From Funneliformis mosseae (lineage: Eukaryota; Glomeromycota; Glomeromycetes; Glomerales; Glomeraceae): a stretch of 11,109 nt of DNA. The notes beneath the pieces are model-generated. The model was given only the letters and a program-made list of their open reading frames with translations, searched no databases and had not been told where the DNA came from. This document shows, in pieces, positions 8,245 to 11,109 of the stretch. Positions within the stretch are counted from its first letter, which is position 1. Each line of letters begins with the position of its first letter. The stretch lies in contig CAJVPP010003655.1 of assembly GCA_910592005.1 (NCBI GenBank), forward strand, positions 1 to 11,109, written 5' to 3'. The position numbers and the translations under genes are program-made.

Positions 8245-9540
8245 ATGGATGAGACATCAATATAGTTTGATATAGCTGATAGTTTTAGTATTAATTCAAT
8301 TGGTAAAAAAACTGTTTATATTCAAGGAACAGGTAATGAAAAAAATCATTTATCATTATTTTAATTTGTATTGCTAGTAAGAATACTAAATAAATTATAC
8401 TTTAAATTAAATTATTTATAAAATTATTCTAATACTTTTTATTTATATTATTATACAAGTCAATTGTGAAGTTTATTGACTGATAAATAGATTTTAACAT
8501 GTATAACAAAATTTTAGATATCTGAAAGTTAATAATTTATATTAATAATTCTAGAATTTTATTTGTATTAATAGAATTATCAAGATAAATTAACATAATC
8601 AATGTATATATTTATAAGGAAGACTAATAATTATATATTAGATTTTATATCATAGGTTTAATTAAACAAAGTTATAGGGTAAAAGTTAATTTTATTAAAT
8701 AAAAAAATTGAAATCAATATCATTTAATAATTTCAATAAGTTCTTGTTTGTAAATTTATAAAATTATAAATAAGCAATAAACTAAAACTATTATAAAACT
8801 AATTAACTAACTATTAAATTAACTTTAATCTGCTTGTAGAATAATTAAAAACTAATTCAAAACTAACTAATAGGATTACATAAAATTCTTATTCTATTTA
8901 TATAAAATTTTTAATCTATTTTTATTATTAAATTAAGTTAAAGTAAAACTTAATTAACTATGAAAATATTATATAAATATTGTTAATTTAATTAATAAGT
9001 TTAATTAAGTAAACCATTTTAATTATATTAATATATTTAACTTCATTAATGATATTATTTTTATTTTTATTATTTTTGTAATTTTAGCTTATCAATCACT
9101 AATTCATAATTAAGAAATTACAATTTTATTTGGTAATGATTTATAAAATTAATCTTAATCATCTTTTTGAAATATTTTACCAACTATTAGTCCAATTATA
9201 TTCATTGAAAAGATCTTATCAAGATAGTTCTATTGGTAGTATTTCTATCAAAATATAATCATTAAATTAAGAGTTATTTCATTTATAATATAGATAGAAC
9301 TAAGCTACTGCTTATATGTATTTTTAAAGGAAAAAGAATAGGATATGATAAACAAATTTCATCTAATATAATAGTTTAATTTTAAGAAAATGGTTGGATA
9401 GATACTGAATTGATGATAAAATATATAGATTATTTTAACAATAATTAATCTAAAGTTTAATTATGCTTATTTATTATTTATTTAGAAAACATCTAAAATA
9501 TTTATTAAAAAGGTTTTATGATAATAATATCAATTTAGTA
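8245..9540 (+). pseudogene. Tigger-B: pogo/Tigger DDE transposase relic, interrupted at its 3' end
   Basis: At 8245 the frame reads MDETSI, then a TAG where Trp is usual, then FDIADSFSINSIGKKTVYIQ and TGNEKNH. This is the pogo/Tigger core starting at the first catalytic Asp (codon 8248-8250). After a small frame change, LICIA is followed by a donor-like GTAAGA at 8377. Joining to 9294 gives IANRTKLLLICIFKGKRIGY, continuing DKQISSNIIV and ENGWIDTELMIKYIDYF, as expected for this family. Another frame change leads to YYLFRKHLKYLLKRFYDNN (about 9470-9530), matching the segment around the second catalytic Asp, though here that Asp is not preserved. The match stops exactly at a TA (9539-9540), where Tigger-A begins. 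The N-terminal CENP-B-like domain was not found. Confidence 0.75.
8377..9293 (+). other. Probable 917-nt intron of Tigger-B, or an insertion with intron-like edges
   Basis: The donor GTAAGA (8377) and the acceptor ATAATATAG (ending 9293) flank a stretch with no transposase similarity. Removing it restores the expected family order (ICIA, then TK, then IFKGKRIGY). At 917 nt it is far longer than the other two introns here (115 and 79 nt), so another element may have inserted in the intron. I found no terminal repeats or coding remains inside. The interior is AT-rich with runs of AACTAA-like words at about 8780-8880. Confidence 0.5.
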
Positions 9541-9570
9541 TAGTCAAAGTTCATTATAATAAACTCTTAG
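9541..9570 (+). repeat. Terminal inverted repeat at the 3' end of Tigger-A
   Basis: A 30-bp end sequence preceded by TA. Words shared with both MITE ends are AGTCAA, TATAATAAACTCT (TATAACAAACTCT in the MITE) and the general order. The first base is T instead of C, as expected after a C-to-T change. Its partner should lie outside the window. Confidence 0.65.
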
Positions 9571-9584
9571 TTTTATTTAATTTG

Positions 9585-9615
9585 TTCACTATAATGAAGT
9601 GTTCACAATAGTGAA
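9585..9615. repeat. Subterminal imperfect palindrome in Tigger-A
   Basis: TTCACTATAATGAAG pairs imperfectly with GTTCACAATAGTGAA, making a 31-bp near-palindrome 15 bases inside the terminal repeat. Variants of the same half-site (CTTTATAGTAAA, CTTATAACACGA) follow up to about 9670. Subterminal repeats of this kind often serve as transposase binding sites; that role is an inference here. Confidence 0.6.
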
Positions 9616-9833
9616 AAATCTCTTTATAGTAAATTTTATATAATAAAAAAAATTTCTTATAACACGATTTTTTTAAAATTTTTTATTTCAAAAATTTAAC
9701 ATTACAAAAAATTATCTAATATAGATTGCTTCGCATTGCCTTAAATACATCTATTAATTTTTGATTTTAAAATACTAAGAACTTTTAACTTTGTATAATT
9801 AATTGATATATTATCAGAAGAATTTTTAAAATA
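9616..9833. other. 3' non-coding part of Tigger-A
   Basis: AT-rich sequence between the subterminal repeats and the end of the transposase frame at 9834. Nothing coding is seen. Confidence 0.5.
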
Positions 9834-10344
9834 TCAAATTACCTTTTTCAAACTATTTAAAGCTTCTTTGTTAGTAATAATATTAATTTCTGCTGGTTCT
9901 TCCTCCTCTTCTATATCATTTTTTTCAGGATTTGAAATTATTGCTTCTATTATTTCTTTATCTGATAATGATCCTATTAGTATTTTATCATCAATATGAA
10001 TAAATTTTTCAGCTGCAATAGGATCTCGTAAATTTAGTGCATCAATCATATTTTACAATTCTGAAGTAATTTTATCAATTTCTTAATCCTAGTCCAAATT
10101 ATTTTCTTCAAAGTTGCTACCTTCAGAGTCATATTTTTCATAATCAGGTAAAATACCTATTTTTTTCTAACATCGTTCAATTGTACTTAGTTTTACAATT
10201 TTCTATGCTTAATTAACAAATGTTATAGCATCAAGAATATCAACTGGCGTTATATCAGAGTTATTTTTCTGAGTTAAATCATATACTTTTACTCTATTCA
10301 TAACTAATAACTTTCTGTATTAGGCCTAAAATAATAAATATATA

Positions 10345-10516
10345 CAATCAACTCTTGATATAGCGAACTCTTGATATAATGAATTTTTTGAAAAAATATA
10401 ATAAAAATACTCTTATTATAGCGAATTGATCAATCAAATCTCTTAAAATCTTTACTATAGTCTTATAGCAAAATTGAGGTCTAGGACATAGAGTTTGTTA
10501 TAACAAGAGTTGACTG
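10345..10516 (-). repeat. Complete 172-bp pogo-type MITE (copy 3) with TA target duplication
   Basis: A complete element with terminal inverted repeats CAATCAACTCTTGATATAGC on the left and, inverted, CAGTCAACTCTTGTTATAAC on the right. Matching continues a few bases into CGAACTCT and AAACTCT. TA flanks both sides (10343-10344 and 10517-10518). There is no reading frame. It lies inside the Tigger-A transposase relic, between the DDE core and the C-terminal part, so it moved after Tigger-A had inserted. Its ends resemble those of Tigger-A, so a Tigger-type transposase probably mobilised it. Confidence 0.9.
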
Positions 10517-10995
10517 TAATAAGTAAAATTATTCTAAAAATAATAATTTAATAACAATTTATACTTATTTTAAAACTATTAATAATACAGACATCTAAGG
10601 TTATAAATGAGCAATTGTATTCAAAAAAGGAAATGCACTTTAATGTTTGATAATAAAATAGTTTCATTCATTAAATGAGTTAATGCATTATCAGCTAATA
10701 ATAATATCTTACGATTTTGTTATCTTATTAATTGGTTAAGTTTATTTAGGTAATCATGTTACACTGATACTTACATTCAAGCTGTACAGTTTTAATAATA
10801 CCAGACAGGCAGATCATCCTTTTTGATTTCTTTTAAACACGTGGAGTTTGCCACTTATGTATCACTAAAGCAGGTAATCTGTGACTCTATCAGCATTACA
10901 GGTTAAAATAACTGTGATACAATTCTTTGATTTTTTAGTACCAGAAATGTAATGATCTGAAAGTGTCTTAGATGGTTCTAAATTCTAGAATAAAG

Positions 10996-11074
10996 CTAAT
11001 ATATATATAAATAAAATTGTAAATTTTTTGTAAAAAAAAATAAAATAAAATTGTATTTATTTTAATGTATTTAC
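10996..11074 (-). other. Intron of the Tigger-A transposase (79 nt, GT-AG)
   Basis: The donor is GTAAATAC, starting at 11074, and the acceptor is ATATTAG, ending at 10996. Splicing joins DET with ALF, a stop at a likely Trp position, then NLEPSKTLS, which restores the expected spacing of the DDE core after the first catalytic Asp. Unspliced, the segment is AT-rich and unrelated to transposase. Confidence 0.75.
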
Positions 11075-11109
11075 CTGTTTCATCAACATTATAAATATCG
11101 TAAAGATCA

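Larger units (their letters stand above)
9541..11109 (-). mobile_element. Tigger-A: pogo/Tigger DNA transposon, minus strand, running off the window
   Basis: The element's 3' terminal repeat starts at 9541 (TAGTCAAAGTTCATTATAAT, then AAACTCTTAG). It resembles the MITE end CAGTCAACTCTTGTTATAAC with a few changes. TA at 9539-9540 is the expected target-site duplication. Transposase remains are read leftwards from the window end to 9834, followed by about 290 bp of 3' non-coding DNA. The element sits inside Tigger-B and is itself interrupted by the MITE at 10345-10516. Its 5' end and its second TA lie beyond 11109. Confidence 0.75.
9834..11109 (-). pseudogene. Tigger-A transposase relic (DDE domain and C-terminal tail), 5' end outside the window
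   Basis: Read on the minus strand. YNVDET at the right edge carries the first catalytic Asp (codon 11084-11082). An intron (11074-10996) follows, then NLEPSKTLSDHYISGTKKSK, ITVILTCNAD, LPALVIHKWQTPRV and DDLPVWYY. KILLLADNALTH carries the second Asp (codon 10692-10690). HL-stop-P and then LDVCII, after allowing one lost base, carry the third Asp (codon 10595-10593). Allowing two single-base losses, Asp2 and Asp3 are about 33 residues apart, fitting the pogo/Tigger DDD type. The MITE interrupts the frame at 10516-10345. Downstream, TPVDILDAITFVN and GILPDYE lead to a 71-codon open tail (10049-9834) with an EEEEEP acidic stretch and EALNSLKKVI, the usual family C terminus. Stops replace expected Trp and Gln codons. 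It is not functional. Confidence 0.85.

Noticed and set aside
1..10516. MITE copies 1 and 3 as inverted ends of one 10.5-kb composite element
   Set aside because: Copy 3 is a complete element with its own TA duplication on both sides and sits inside an unrelated transposase, so the pair is better explained as two independent insertions.
1..11109. Mitochondrial or bacterial-endosymbiont origin, suggested by the very low G+C
   Set aside because: GT-AG introns, a eukaryotic kelch membrane gene and nuclear DNA-transposon families with TA duplications speak for a nuclear eukaryotic origin.
1..11109. tRNA, rRNA, CRISPR array, riboswitch or defence gene cluster
   Set aside because: I read both strands for cloverleaf-like GC stems, regular direct repeats with spacers, and linked small genes, and found none.

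Overview
This window looks like nuclear DNA of an arbuscular mycorrhizal fungus (Glomeromycotina, Rhizophagus-like). That is an inference from four things: extreme AT richness between genes, a spliced kelch-repeat gene with short GT-AG introns, decayed hAT, Tc1/mariner and pogo/Tigger transposases of the types abundant in those genomes, and no bacterial-style gene packing. No database search was possible, so the genus is a judgement.

Only one gene looks intact. It is a two-exon, minus-strand gene (7337 to 4565, intron 6903-7017) for an 885-residue membrane protein. It has a signal peptide or anchor, about six kelch repeats (a predicted extracellular beta-propeller), and then four or five membrane segments with paired histidines that loosely recall cytochrome b561-type cores. 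Its coding sequence is visibly richer in G+C than everything around it.

The rest is transposon debris. Left of the gene: a window-edge copy of a small pogo-type MITE (1-74), a possible second MITE type (261-538), a minus-strand Tc1/mariner transposase relic (720-1239), a long plus-strand hAT transposase relic (1467-about 3127), a pyrimidine-rich degenerate repeat island (about 3331-3535), and a truncated MITE copy (3623-3753). Right of the gene: after about 900 bp of featureless upstream DNA comes a plus-strand pogo/Tigger transposase relic (Tigger-B, 8245-9540). It is cut at a TA by a minus-strand Tigger element (Tigger-A, 9541 to beyond the window end), which is itself cut at a TA by a complete 172-bp MITE (10345-10516). 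The order of insertion (B, then A, then the MITE) can be read directly.

Most stop codons in the hAT and Tigger relics sit where the family has Trp, Gln or Arg. They are single C-to-T or G-to-A changes, so the relics seem to have decayed mainly by transitions. I see no defence system, RNA gene, CRISPR array or other multi-gene system. The points most worth following are the kelch/membrane fusion, the nested insertions with the MITE family, and the transition-type decay.
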